A stretch of 64,000 nt of DNA from assembly GCF_000378305.1 (NCBI RefSeq), contig NZ_KB899539.1, positions 1-64,000 on the forward strand. The letters are read 5' to 3'. The notes beneath the pieces were generated by a model. That model saw only the letters and a program-made list of their open reading frames with translations. It was not told the origin of the DNA and searched no databases. The DNA is from Thioalkalivibrio sp. ALJ12 (GTDB taxonomy: Bacteria > Pseudomonadota > Gammaproteobacteria > Ectothiorhodospirales > Ectothiorhodospiraceae). Below are positions 54,189-63,549 of the stretch, in pieces. The translations under genes were made by a program, and so were the position numbers. Numbering within the stretch: position 1 is the first letter of the stretch; each line of letters begins with the position of its first letter.

Positions 54189-56774
54189 GTGCCTGATTGG
54201 AAACCCAGAACCAGGAGCAAATGGACGCGATGGCGCCGTGCGGTCATGCCTGTCCTGCTGGCGGTGTCCCTGTGCCTGCCCGCCGGGGCCGGCGCGGATG
54301 ACCCCCTGCGCATAGGGCTGTACGAGAACGTGCCCAAGGTCGGCACGGGTGACGATGGGGCGGCAGGGGGCGTGTTCGTCGAGTTGCTGGACGCCATCGC
54401 GCGACGCGAGCACTGGCGGCTGGAGTATGTCTCGTGCGAGTGGTCGGCCTGTCTGGAGGCCCTGGAGGCGGGCGAGATCGACCTGATGCCGGATGTCGCG
54501 CTGACGCCGGAGCGGCGCGAGAGCCTCGCGTTTCACTCGATCCCGGTGGCTCAGGCATGGAGCCAGGTGCTGGCGCCGATCGATTCGGGGCTGGATCGCA
54601 TCGAAGCGCTGGAAGGCCTCCGCCTTGCGGTGCTCGATGGATCGATTCAATACGACTACCTGCGCGAGTACGCACTGGACACCGGCCTGGACTGGACCCT
54701 TGTGACCCGTGGCGACATGGAATCCGTGCTGGCTGCTGTCGCGTCGGGCGATGCCGACGTGGCGATCACAAACAACTTCTATGCGCGGCGTCATGCACGC
54801 CAGCATATGCTGGTGGAAACCCCCGTCACCTTCGACCAGGTCGGTCTTTACTACGCCGCTGCTCCTGGGCGGCAGGATGACCGACTGGAGGTGATCGACG
54901 CCTACCTCCAGCGCTGGAAGGGCGACGCGGGGTCGCCCTATCAGCACGCGATGGAGCAGGCACTGGAACCACCCCTCGGGGAGGGGGAAATCCCGACGTG
55001 GGCCTGGTCGGCGCTGGCGTCCGCCGCAGTGATCGCACTCGTCCTGGGGCTGATGGCGGTCTGGTTGCGACGCACCGTGCGCGCGCAGACACGTGCCCTG
55101 CGCGAGGCCAACCAGCGTCTCGAACACCTGCTCGAGAGCGGCCCGGTCGTGCTGTACCAACTGAATGCGCTCGATTTCAAGCCGCTTTGGGTGAGTGGCA
55201 ACTTCGAGCGGCTGTTTGGATTCAATTCCAGGGTGGCGCTGCAGCCGGGCTGGTGGGAGCAGCAAGTCCATCCGGAGGACCGGGCCACGGCCATGCGCGA
55301 AAACCGGCGTTTGCAGGAGGAACGCCACATGGTCCGTGAACTGCGCCTGTTCGATGGCTGGGGCAAGCTGCGCCATATTCGCGACGAGATGCGGATCATT
55401 CCCGGCGGCAATCAGGGACAGCGCGGGGCCGAGGTGGTCGGCAGCTGGACGGATCTCACCGCCAGCATGGAGCAGAAAGAAGCGCTGCGGCAGATGGCCC
55501 ATTACGACGCGCGTACCGGCCTCCCGAACCGCGTGCTGTTGCACGACCGGCTGGGACACACCCTGGAACGCGCGATGGCCGATGGTCTTGCGCGCTGGGT
55601 GGTGCTGATCGACCTGGATCGCTTCCGCAATGTTAACGAGACCCTGGGAACATCGGCGGGCGACCGCGTGCTGGAAGGTTTGGCGGAACGGCTTGGGGGG
55701 TTACTGGGGCCGCATGATACGGTGTCTCGCGTAGGAGCAGACGAGTTCTGCCTGATTATCGAAAACCCGCCGATGGATGGCGGCGCCGAGGCCTTCCTCG
55801 AGCAGCTGCTGGAAACCTTGCGCGAACCCTGCGCTATCGGTGGGCGTACGCTGGTCACCACGGCGAGCGTCGGGCTGGCGACGTTCCCCGAACATGGCAA
55901 CACGCGTGACGAATTGTTGACCGCCGCGGAACTCGCAATGGCGGCCTCGCGCAGCGTTGGCGGGGACACCTGGCATGTCTACGAGCCCGGAATGGGGGCG
56001 CAGACGGAACATCGTCTGTTCCTGGAAAACGACCTGCGTAGCGCCATCGCCAACGACGAGCTGCTGCTCTACTTTCAGCCGCAGCTGGAGATGCAGTCGG
56101 GCCGGCTGGTGGGGATGGAGGCGCTGGTACGCTGGCGTCATCCCGTTCGCGGAATGGTGTCCCCCGCGGAGTTCATCCCGCTGGCGGAAGAGACGGGGAT
56201 GATCCAGGCCATTGATCGCTGGGTGTTGAACGCGGCCTGTGCCCAGCTGGCGCATTGGGACCAGGACGGCCGATGCGTGCCGACCGTGGCCGTGAACCTG
56301 TCCGCGCGCGAGCTGCATGACGAAACTCTGGTGGCGGCGATCCAGGAGATCCTGGAGCACCACGGTCTGGAGCCCGACCGGCTGGAGCTGGAACTGACCG
56401 AGACCATGATGATGGAGCAGCCAGAGCGGGCGCTGGCCGTGCTGCACCGCCTGGAAACGCTCGGCGTGACGCTGGCCATGGATGACTTCGGTGCGGGCTA
56501 TTCCAACCTGGCGCATCTGCGTCGCTTGCCGCTGCGGCGGCTGAAGATCGACCAGTCACTGGTCCGCGATATCGGGCACTCGCGCAACAACGAATCGATT
56601 ATCCGCGCCATCATTGCCCTGGCGGACGCACTGGGGCTGGACCTGATTGCCGAGGGTGTGGAAGAGGCGGGCCAGCAAGCGTTCCTGCTACGCGAGGGCT
56701 GCCGTTTCGGGCAGGGCTACCTGCTGGGCCGTCCGGCCCCGGCCGATAATGCCTTGCAAGGCATCGGCGCATAG
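54189..56774 (+). CDS. periplasmic-sensor PAS-GGDEF-EAL protein with degenerate GGDEF
   Basis: About 861 residues from GTG 54189 (ATG 54246 is the alternative, right at the signal sequence). The N-terminal solute-binding-protein family 3 domain (PLRIGLYENVPKVG; GEIDLMPDVALTPERRE) is exported by the signal MPVLLAVSLCLPAGAGA. A TM helix (ALASAAVIALVLGLMAVWL) lies near residue 285. PAS follows, then GGDEF with the signature altered to RVGADEF, so cyclase activity is doubtful. The EAL domain looks active: GMEALVRW, LELTETMMM, MDDFGAGYSN, KIDQSLVRDI, AEGVEE. It is probably a c-di-GMP phosphodiesterase controlled by a periplasmic ligand. Confidence 0.9.
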   Translation: MPDWKPRTRSKWTRWRRAVMPVLLAVSLCLPAGAGADDPLRIGLYENVPKVGTGDDGAAGGVFVELLDAIARREHWRLEYVSCEWSACLEALEAGEIDLMPDVALTPERRESLAFHSIPVAQAWSQVLAPIDSGLDRIEALEGLRLAVLDGSIQYDYLREYALDTGLDWTLVTRGDMESVLAAVASGDADVAITNNFYARRHARQHMLVETPVTFDQVGLYYAAAPGRQDDRLEVIDAYLQRWKGDAGSPYQHAMEQALEPPLGEGEIPTWAWSALASAAVIALVLGLMAVWLRRTVRAQTRALREANQRLEHLLESGPVVLYQLNALDFKPLWVSGNFERLFGFNSRVALQPGWWEQQVHPEDRATAMRENRRLQEERHMVRELRLFDGWGKLRHIRDEMRIIPGGNQGQRGAEVVGSWTDLTASMEQKEALRQMAHYDARTGLPNRVLLHDRLGHTLERAMADGLARWVVLIDLDRFRNVNETLGTSAGDRVLEGLAERLGGLLGPHDTVSRVGADEFCLIIENPPMDGGAEAFLEQLLETLREPCAIGGRTLVTTASVGLATFPEHGNTRDELLTAAELAMAASRSVGGDTWHVYEPGMGAQTEHRLFLENDLRSAIANDELLLYFQPQLEMQSGRLVGMEALVRWRHPVRGMVSPAEFIPLAEETGMIQAIDRWVLNAACAQLAHWDQDGRCVPTVAVNLSARELHDETLVAAIQEILEHHGLEPDRLELELTETMMMEQPERALAVLHRLETLGVTLAMDDFGAGYSNLAHLRRLPLRRLKIDQSLVRDIGHSRNNESIIRAIIALADALGLDLIAEGVEEAGQQAFLLREGCRFGQGYLLGRPAPADNALQGIGA

Positions 56775-56810
56775 TCTGCTGCGAGGGCGGGACGGGACCG
56801 TAAACCGGAT

Positions 56811-58931
56811 TCAGGATCGGGCAGTTCGACGCCCGAAGTCGGATTCCGCCTGTAGCAGGTCCGCGAGGGGGGAGGGGTGCCCGAACAGGAAGCCCTGCAT
56901 CATCGGGCAGCCAAGGCGGCGCAGATACTCCTGCTGGGCTGCGGTCTCCACGCCCTCCGCGACGATGTTCATCTGCAGGCCGCGCGCCATCGATACGATC
57001 GCGTTAACGATACAGGCCTCCCCGTCGGTACAGATGGTGAGGGTGAAGCTGCGATCAATCTTCAGGGTGTGGACCGGCAGCTTCTGCAGATAGCTCAGCG
57101 ACGAATAACCGGTGCCGAAGTCATCCACCGCCACCTGGACGCCGGCTTCGCACAGGCGGTTGAGTTTGGCCACGGTATCGTGGGTGTCGCTCATCAACAG
57201 GCTTTCGGTGATCTCGATCTCCAGCAGTTCTGCGGGGAAGCCGGTCTCGACCAGCAGTCCCAGTACGCCGTCGACAAAGTCGTCGCGCTCGATCAGCACC
57301 GGTGACAGGTTCACCGCCAGACGCAGGTTGGGTACGTGTTGATGGGCTTTGCGTATGTCGCTGAGGGCGTTGCGCAGGGTCGCGCGATCGAGGTCGACGA
57401 TCAGACGTGTGTCTTCGGCGACCGGGATGAATTCGGCTGGGCCCAGCATGCCGCGATCGGGGTGATTCCAGCGAACCAACGCCTCGACGCCCAGGAGCTG
57501 TCCTGTCTCGCCATCGACCTGCGGCTGGTAGAGGATGTGGAACTCTTCGCGCTCCAGGGCCTTGCGCAGGTCCTGCTCCAATTGCAGGCGGTGTGGCGTG
57601 TTGCCGTGCATCTCCGGTGCGAACAGGCGGATGCCGTTCTTGCCCGTGTTCTTTTCCCGGTACATCGCGATGTCGGCATGCCGGATCAGGGTCTCGAGCG
57701 TGTCGCCCCCCTCGGGGTAGATCGCGATCCCGATGCTGGCCCCGACATACAACTCGTGGTCGCCCCCCAGGTGGAACGGTTCATTGAGGCTTTCGAGGAT
57801 TTTTTCGGCTACATCAACCGCGGCCTCCTGGCGGCTGATCTGAGGGAGCAGCAGGGTAAATTCGTCGCCGCCGAAGCGCGACAGCGTATCCCCTTTGCGA
57901 ATGCAGCCCAGCAGGCGCTGGGCGACGGCCTGCAGCAGGCGGTCGCCGATGGTGTGCCCCAGCGAATCGTTGATGACCTTGAAGCGGTTGAGGTCGATGA
58001 ACATCACGGCCAGGGGGTGACCCTGGCGCTGTGCCTGGGCGATGGCCACATCGACCCGGTCGCGGAACAGGGCACGATTGGGCAGGCGCGTAAGCAGGTC
58101 GTGGTAGGCCTGAAAGTTGATGAAGGCTTCTGACTCTTTGCGGTCGGTGATGTCGCGGGCAGTCCCGTAGACCAGGGTCTCGCCTGTATCGTCGCTGGCC
58201 GCCGTCGGCCAGACCGCGACCTCGAAATAGCGCCGGGTGCGGGCCATCTCCCGCGGCTTGAGCGCGAGCTCCACGGAGCGGATGTGGGCATGGCTGCGCC
58301 CGGCCTGCTCGAAGAAGTACTCCGCCTTCTCGTGGTCGTCGGTTTCGACCAGATCCAGGACACGGGTGTCCAGCAGGTCCTGACGGGAATAGCCGAGCAA
58401 CTCGTGGACGCGCGAATTCACGAAACGAAACCGACCGTCGCGGTCCAGGATGAACACGATGTCCGGCGAGTTGTTGACGATCAGCCGGTGCAGGCGCTCG
58501 GAACGCTCCAGGCGTGCCCGCATGTGGCGGTTGGCGTCTTCCAGCTCTTTCTTGTGCAGGGCATTGCGGACGGTCGCCAGCAGCTCGTCGGGCTGGTAGG
58601 GCTTTTTCAGGTAGTCGGAGGCCCCGTCGCGCAGGGCGCCGGCGACATCGTCCACCGAGGTGTTGCCGCTGATGACCACCACAGGGACCGCGAGCCCGGC
58701 GGCCTGGATGAAGCGCAGGACATCACGCCCCCCCAGTTCCGGCATGCATAGATCGAGCAGCAGGAGATCGGGCGGATCCCGCCGCAGGGCCTCGATGGCG
58801 CTGCCGCCGCCCGGCGCGGTTTCCACGTTGAACGTTTGTAGTTCCAGCAGCTGGCGCACGCTTTCCAGAAGGCGCGGGTCGTCGTCGACGACGAGGATGC
58901 GAGGGGTCTGTGGTGTGCCGGGTTCGTTCAT
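56811..58931 (-). CDS. response regulator with PAS, GGDEF and EAL domains
   Basis: 706 residues from the ATG at 58931, preceded by GGGAG. The receiver domain (RILVVDDDPRLLES; phospho-acceptor Asp in LLLLDLCMPE; conserved Lys in YLKKPYQPDE) leads to PAS (IVNNSPDIVFILDRDGRF). An intact GGDEF (SRFGGDEF) and an intact EAL follow (GVEALVRW, EITESLLM, VDDFGTGYSS, KIDRSFT, AEGVET). Both c-di-GMP synthesis and hydrolysis are possible. It follows the HDOD-kinase by 37 bases on the same strand, suggesting a cognate pair. Confidence 0.93.
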   Translation of the reverse strand: MNEPGTPQTPRILVVDDDPRLLESVRQLLELQTFNVETAPGGGSAIEALRRDPPDLLLLDLCMPELGGRDVLRFIQAAGLAVPVVVISGNTSVDDVAGALRDGASDYLKKPYQPDELLATVRNALHKKELEDANRHMRARLERSERLHRLIVNNSPDIVFILDRDGRFRFVNSRVHELLGYSRQDLLDTRVLDLVETDDHEKAEYFFEQAGRSHAHIRSVELALKPREMARTRRYFEVAVWPTAASDDTGETLVYGTARDITDRKESEAFINFQAYHDLLTRLPNRALFRDRVDVAIAQAQRQGHPLAVMFIDLNRFKVINDSLGHTIGDRLLQAVAQRLLGCIRKGDTLSRFGGDEFTLLLPQISRQEAAVDVAEKILESLNEPFHLGGDHELYVGASIGIAIYPEGGDTLETLIRHADIAMYREKNTGKNGIRLFAPEMHGNTPHRLQLEQDLRKALEREEFHILYQPQVDGETGQLLGVEALVRWNHPDRGMLGPAEFIPVAEDTRLIVDLDRATLRNALSDIRKAHQHVPNLRLAVNLSPVLIERDDFVDGVLGLLVETGFPAELLEIEITESLLMSDTHDTVAKLNRLCEAGVQVAVDDFGTGYSSLSYLQKLPVHTLKIDRSFTLTICTDGEACIVNAIVSMARGLQMNIVAEGVETAAQQEYLRRLGCPMMQGFLFGHPSPLADLLQAESDFGRRTARS

Positions 58932-58968
58932 GTGCGGCTCCCGCCGTGGTCTCGCATCATCGCGGGGG

Positions 58969-61080
58969 CTATCCCTGTCCCGCCCCGAGGGCTCCGGTTT
59001 CGGCCTCGCGATGGGGGAGCCGAATCTCGAACCGCGTTCCTTCGCGGTCGCTGTCGCACTGGATGTGAGCGCCGATCTCGTCCGCCAGGCGGCGGACAAT
59101 ACTCAGGCCTAGCCCGGCGTGCCCCCCGCCCTTGGCGGATTCTACCGGGCGATAATGGGCCGCGCGGACCTCCGGTGGAAGCCCGGGGCCGTCGTCGGCG
59201 ACCACCAGTGCCACCACGCTGGTCCCATTGAAGCTCTCGGGGTCGCGGGTCTGCAGCCGAATGACGCCCCCCGGCTGCAGGGCCTCGGCGGCGTTTTTGA
59301 GCAGGTTCGTCAGAATCTGGCGCACATGGTCGCTGGAGACAGACAAGGGCGGATCGCCGGGTGCCAGATCCAGTTCCAGGCGGATGCCCCGCGTGTGGCA
59401 AAGAGAGCGGTCCACGATGTCGGCCACGTCCTGGACCAGCCGATTAAGCGAGGATGGCGGCCCGTCCACTGCCTGGTCGGGTTCCTTTAGACGCAGCAGG
59501 ATGCGGCCGACGCGATCAATCTCCTCCTTGATCAGGGCCAGTTCCTGGCTGGCCTCGTGCTCATCGCCCAGCTTTGTGTTCAACACACCCAGATAATTCT
59601 GGATGATGCTGAGGGGGTTGCCCGCCTCGTGCAGCGTCTCGCGGATTCGCTCCTGCGTCGTATCGTCGGTGTGCGCTTGCTCGGGCGGGTCGGACTGCGA
59701 GGTGCACAGCGCGCGTGCAATCTCTCGCGCCAGGGCCCGGACAAATCCGGTTCGGGGTTCCAGGGTCTGGGCACGTACTCGGTCCAGTCCCAGGATCAGC
59801 ACCCCTGCGGGCGAGGAGTTGGCATCCGCCAGCAGAGGGAATGCCCAGATCACCTCGGCACCGCAGAGCCGGAACAACTGCTGGTCGATGACCGGTGCAG
59901 GTGTCTCGCCATTGGGTTTGTGCTGGCGCATCTCGCGATCCAGCAGGGTGTCGGTCACAAGGCTCCGTCCCGGCAGCAGGGGCAGGGTGAAGTCGGGCTC
60001 GTCTTCCTCGCCGAGCCAAGCGGAGACCGATGCACCGTCCGCGTCTGTCAGGAACATCAGGCTGTGCTCGACACCCAGGGTGAGAAACAGCGTTCGCTGG
60101 GCGGCCAGAAAATGCTCTCGGGGGGTCCGCGAGGCGCGAAGCTCGCCGGACAGCCGCTCCAGCTCGGTGAGGTCGCGGACACGCATCCCCAGCGCCTCGC
60201 GCGCCGCCTGATCGGGGTGATGTGCCTCGATATTCGCGGTTTCGGCTCCCGCGTCCAGCTCGATGCCCAGGGAACCGGCAACCCGGGTGACATCGTCTTC
60301 GATGCGGTTGCGCAGTTCCCGGGTCAGGCCGTCATTGAGCCCAAACAGGTCGTGGGCGGCTGCCAGGGCCGGGTCGCCGATGGCGTCGGGTGGTTCGTCG
60401 CCAAGTCGGCTGGCGAGATGGACAATCTTGACCAGGTGGTGTGCATCGCGCACTTGTGCCGTGGGTTCGAGGTGGAAACGCACCGCATCGGTGACGAAGC
60501 CGTCCAGGCCCCATTGGTCCAGGTGTTCGGCGGCCAGTTCTGCATGGTGTTGACCGTAGGTCGCCTGTTCGCGGGAGACCAGCTCGCGGTGGTCGCTGCT
60601 GGCCTCGAGCAGCGGCCAGTAGCGCGCTTCGTCGGACGCCAGTCGCATCAGCTTGCCGAGATCAACCAGAAGCCCTGACAGATACGCCTCTTCGGGCCGT
60701 GGGTGGCGTGTCAGGGAGGCGAGGACCTGGCCGAGCATGGCGGTGGTCAGCGCACGGCGCCAGATGGTCCGAAGCGTGCTGGTGCGCTTGGGCTGGTAGC
60801 GGCCGAAAAGCTGCTGGATCGCGGCGGTCAGGGCGAGGCTGCGCACGGTGTCCAGCCCCAGGCTGAAAAGGGCTCTATCGATGGTGCGACACGGCGAGCC
60901 GCGGTAATAGAACGGGGAGTTGGCTGCCGCGAGGAGGCGTGTGGTCATGCCGGTGTCGCGCAGAATGGCACGGCTGAGGGCCTCGAAATCGGCCTCCGCC
61001 GCCTGGCCCGCATCGAGAACGGACGTCAGGGCCTGTGGCAGGCTGGGGATGGTTTCGGTTGCCGTATGCGCCGTGGCCAT
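58969..61080 (-). CDS. HDOD-domain sensor histidine kinase
   Basis: 703 residues. The N-terminal HDOD domain (SLPQALTSVLD, LLAAANSPFYY, AYLSGLLVDLGKLMRLA) is fused to a GAF-like region (residues about 300-450) and a cytoplasmic histidine kinase: H-box ETLHEAGNPLSIIQNYL, N-box QILTNLLKNAAEAL, G1 VADDGPGLP and G2 HAGLGLSIVRRLA. No TM segments are evident, so it senses an internal cue. First gene of the kinase-regulator pair, divergent from the MinD-like gene (190-base gap). Confidence 0.9.
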   Translation of the reverse strand: MATAHTATETIPSLPQALTSVLDAGQAAEADFEALSRAILRDTGMTTRLLAAANSPFYYRGSPCRTIDRALFSLGLDTVRSLALTAAIQQLFGRYQPKRTSTLRTIWRRALTTAMLGQVLASLTRHPRPEEAYLSGLLVDLGKLMRLASDEARYWPLLEASSDHRELVSREQATYGQHHAELAAEHLDQWGLDGFVTDAVRFHLEPTAQVRDAHHLVKIVHLASRLGDEPPDAIGDPALAAAHDLFGLNDGLTRELRNRIEDDVTRVAGSLGIELDAGAETANIEAHHPDQAAREALGMRVRDLTELERLSGELRASRTPREHFLAAQRTLFLTLGVEHSLMFLTDADGASVSAWLGEEDEPDFTLPLLPGRSLVTDTLLDREMRQHKPNGETPAPVIDQQLFRLCGAEVIWAFPLLADANSSPAGVLILGLDRVRAQTLEPRTGFVRALAREIARALCTSQSDPPEQAHTDDTTQERIRETLHEAGNPLSIIQNYLGVLNTKLGDEHEASQELALIKEEIDRVGRILLRLKEPDQAVDGPPSSLNRLVQDVADIVDRSLCHTRGIRLELDLAPGDPPLSVSSDHVRQILTNLLKNAAEALQPGGVIRLQTRDPESFNGTSVVALVVADDGPGLPPEVRAAHYRPVESAKGGGHAGLGLSIVRRLADEIGAHIQCDSDREGTRFEIRLPHREAETGALGAGQG

Positions 61081-61270
61081 GCTTCTCCCCGGGACCCGAG
61101 GGGGTGCCCTTGTATTGCCCCGATCCGTTGCTGCGTCGCGGCTTCTCGCCCTGGTTCCCGACTATACTGCTGGGACTTGCGTTGCGCCAGCGATTCCAGT
61201 AGACGAGACGTTAGGCGTGCGTGAGGCCTATCCCGTGAGGCCACTTCGGAGGCAGGAAGCTTTGAAGCCC

Positions 61271-62830
61271 ATGATCGACAGGCAGTCTGGCACGGCTCGC
61301 GTCCAGTCAGCTCAGCCGCGTGTCCTGACAGTGACCAGCGGCAAGGGGGGCGTGGGCAAGTCCAGTATCGCGGTTAACCTCGGGATTACCCTGGCCCGGG
61401 CGGGGCGCCGGGTCTGCATCCTGGATGCCGACACGGGGCTTGCCAATGTGAATATCCTGCTGGGGCTGCACCCGCAAAAGGGGCTGGCCGAGGTCCTGAC
61501 GGGGGAGTGTCCGGTCGAGGATGTCCTTCTCGAGGGCCCCCATGGCCTGAAAGTCATTCCGGGGGCCTCGGGTATCCGCGATTGCGTGGAGTTGTCGGCG
61601 GCCCGACAGCGGCGGCTGGTGACCGAGCTGGCGCGGATCGAGCAGCATTTCGATGACCTGATCCTGGATACCGCCGCGGGGATTGGCGATACCACCCTGG
61701 ATTTCGTCGCCGCCGGACATCAAGTGCTCCTGGTCATTACGCCGGAGCCGACCTCGCTCACCGATGCCTTTTCGTTATTGAAGGTCGCCCTGCGCAGGTA
61801 TCCGCTGGACTGTCAGGTGGTCGTGAACATGGTGGCCGACATCAGTGAGGCGCGGGCGGTGTATCAGCGCTTCAGTGGTGCGGTGGAGAAGTATCTGAAG
61901 ATCTCGGTGGGCTTTCTCGGGTTCATTCAGCGCGACGAGAGTCTGCGTGCGGCGGTGACCCTGCAGCACCCCGTGGCGATGTTCTCGGAGCATGATCCGT
62001 CAGTACGTCCGTTTCAGCGGCTGGCACAGGCCTTGAACGATCTCTCCTGGGACCCCTCGAACCAGGCCTCGTTCAGCCGTTTCTGGTTCCGGCATCTATT
62101 GCGCAAACCCGCATCGAGCGAGCCAGTGGCGGTTGACGCCGGGGCGGATGAGACACCGTCGGAGCCGCCGCTTGCCGAACGGGGTGGCACTCCGGATGTG
62201 GAAGTCCCGGCACCGGAGTCCGGCAGTGAGGTGAAGAAGCGGTTCGAGGCCCTGAGGCGGGAGTTCCGTGCCCTGGCGAGCGCGGTCGACGAGCCCTGTG
62301 CGCTGGCCGAGTGGATCCAGACGCTGGAGGCCGACTATCGCGATCGCTTTGGCATCCCCGCGGTAGAGCCGGAGGCGCTGATCGAATGGCTGATCGAGCA
62401 CCCCGCGACTTCCGAAGGCGTACTTAAGCGCATCGGCGCGCGCCTGGAACAGGCAACCCGCGGAGAGGATGCCGCTTGCCCGGAGCCGCCCGAAAACGTG
62501 GTGACGCCCGACTTTGGCCGCTACGGCCCGCTGGCGGCGAGCGAGCGCCCAACGCCGATCCCGAAACCCGATGCCATACACCGGGTGGATGTGGCGGTGT
62601 TCGGCTCGCAGCAGGACCTGTTGCAGTGGTTGCGCGATTCCCGCGACGAGGGACAGCTACTGATCGAGCAGCTCGAACGGCGCGGGGACGGTGTAGCCCC
62701 GTCCCCGCCCATCGGCAACCCGAACGGCGATGATTCGACCGATCCGTCTTCCGGGCTACTTGGGCCCGAGGAGGAGCCAGGCGATCAGCCCCGCCACTGG
62801 CAGGAACAGCAGGATCAGAATCCACAGTAG
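61271..62830 (+). CDS. FlhG/MinD-like ParA-family ATPase with C-terminal extension
   Basis: 519 residues from the ATG at 61271; TTG 61262, 9 bases after GGAGG, is an alternative. The first ~270 residues match FlhG/FleN-type ATPases: deviant Walker A TSGKGGVGKSS, LDADTGLANVNILLGL, LDTAAGIGD and TPEPTSLTDAF. FlhG proteins are usually 270-300 residues. The extra ~230 residues contain a helical block (EVKKRFEALRREFRALAS) and Pro/Asp-rich linkers, unrecognised. No flagellar genes are near, so the target could be another polar or membrane system. The last 75 bases overlap the convergent small gene. Confidence 0.85.
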   Translation: MIDRQSGTARVQSAQPRVLTVTSGKGGVGKSSIAVNLGITLARAGRRVCILDADTGLANVNILLGLHPQKGLAEVLTGECPVEDVLLEGPHGLKVIPGASGIRDCVELSAARQRRLVTELARIEQHFDDLILDTAAGIGDTTLDFVAAGHQVLLVITPEPTSLTDAFSLLKVALRRYPLDCQVVVNMVADISEARAVYQRFSGAVEKYLKISVGFLGFIQRDESLRAAVTLQHPVAMFSEHDPSVRPFQRLAQALNDLSWDPSNQASFSRFWFRHLLRKPASSEPVAVDAGADETPSEPPLAERGGTPDVEVPAPESGSEVKKRFEALRREFRALASAVDEPCALAEWIQTLEADYRDRFGIPAVEPEALIEWLIEHPATSEGVLKRIGARLEQATRGEDAACPEPPENVVTPDFGRYGPLAASERPTPIPKPDAIHRVDVAVFGSQQDLLQWLRDSRDEGQLLIEQLERRGDGVAPSPPIGNPNGDDSTDPSSGLLGPEEEPGDQPRHWQEQQDQNPQ

Positions 62831-62932
62831 CTTGACCATCGGCCCAGCCGGGCTTTGCGCGGTACGGACGATGGCCCAGATCACGATGATCAGCCAGATC
62901 AGACCGAGAATTCCGGTAACTTCGATACCCAT
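62756..62932 (-). CDS. small membrane protein with PLD-nuclease N-terminal-like domain
   Basis: 58 residues from the ATG at 62932, behind a GGAG box: two hydrophobic helices ([15 protein letters not shown] and [21 protein letters not shown]) with a short polar hairpin [12 protein letters not shown], ending LLGPK. This is the pattern of the PLDc_N domain found as a stand-alone protein in many bacteria; function unknown. Its 3' end overlaps the ATPase gene tail to tail. Confidence 0.75.
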   Translation of the reverse strand: MGIEVTGILGLIWLIIVIWAIVRTAQSPAGPMVKLLWILILLFLPVAGLIAWLLLGPK

Positions 62933-63084
62933 GGGGGCTCCTTGTCGGCTCGAGTGCCGTGTCCGTTGAGCGTAGCACCATGGCACGCGGCGGGGGCACG
63001 GCCAATCGAAAAGCGGTGGAGTGTGTTGCGCTTCGCCGAACCGGCTATGCTGCGGAACTTCTCTCGAATCGACGATCGGTGAGC

Positions 63085-63540
63085 ATGAAGATATGGGTAG
63101 ACGCGGACGCCTGTCCCGCGGTGATCAAGGAGATTCTTTTCCGGGCGGCCAACCGCACTCAGGTGCCGCTGACCCTGGTGGCCAATCAGCCGCTGCGCAC
63201 CCCACCGTCGAAATGGATCGATGCCATTCAGGTGGGTGCCGGCTTCGACGTGGCCGACAACGAGATCGTGCGGCGGCTGGAGTCGGGGGACCTGGTGATC
63301 ACCGCCGACATCCCGCTGGCGGCCGAGGCCATTGCCAAGGGCGCCCAGGCCCTGAATCCGCGCGGCGAGCTGTATACCGAGGGGACGATCCGCGAGCGCC
63401 TCAGCATGCGCGACTTCATGGAGACCCTGCGCTCCAGCGGCGTGGATACGGGCGGTCCCGCCGCCTTCAGCCAGGCCGATCGCCAGGCCTTCGCCAACCA
63501 GCTCGACCGCTTGCTGACCCGTCAGGCAAAAGCCCGGTAG
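63085..63540 (+). CDS. UPF0178 (YaiI/YqxD) family protein
   Basis: 151 residues from the ATG at 63085. [18 protein letters not shown] is the family signature; [15 protein letters not shown] and the C-terminal [16 protein letters not shown] complete it. The fold is related to PIN/NYN-like nucleases and the aspartates WVDAD suggest metal binding, but no activity is established. Conserved [10 protein letters not shown] segment present. Confidence 0.9.
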   Translation: MKIWVDADACPAVIKEILFRAANRTQVPLTLVANQPLRTPPSKWIDAIQVGAGFDVADNEIVRRLESGDLVITADIPLAAEAIAKGAQALNPRGELYTEGTIRERLSMRDFMETLRSSGVDTGGPAAFSQADRQAFANQLDRLLTRQAKAR

Positions 63541-63549
63541 GCGGCTCGT

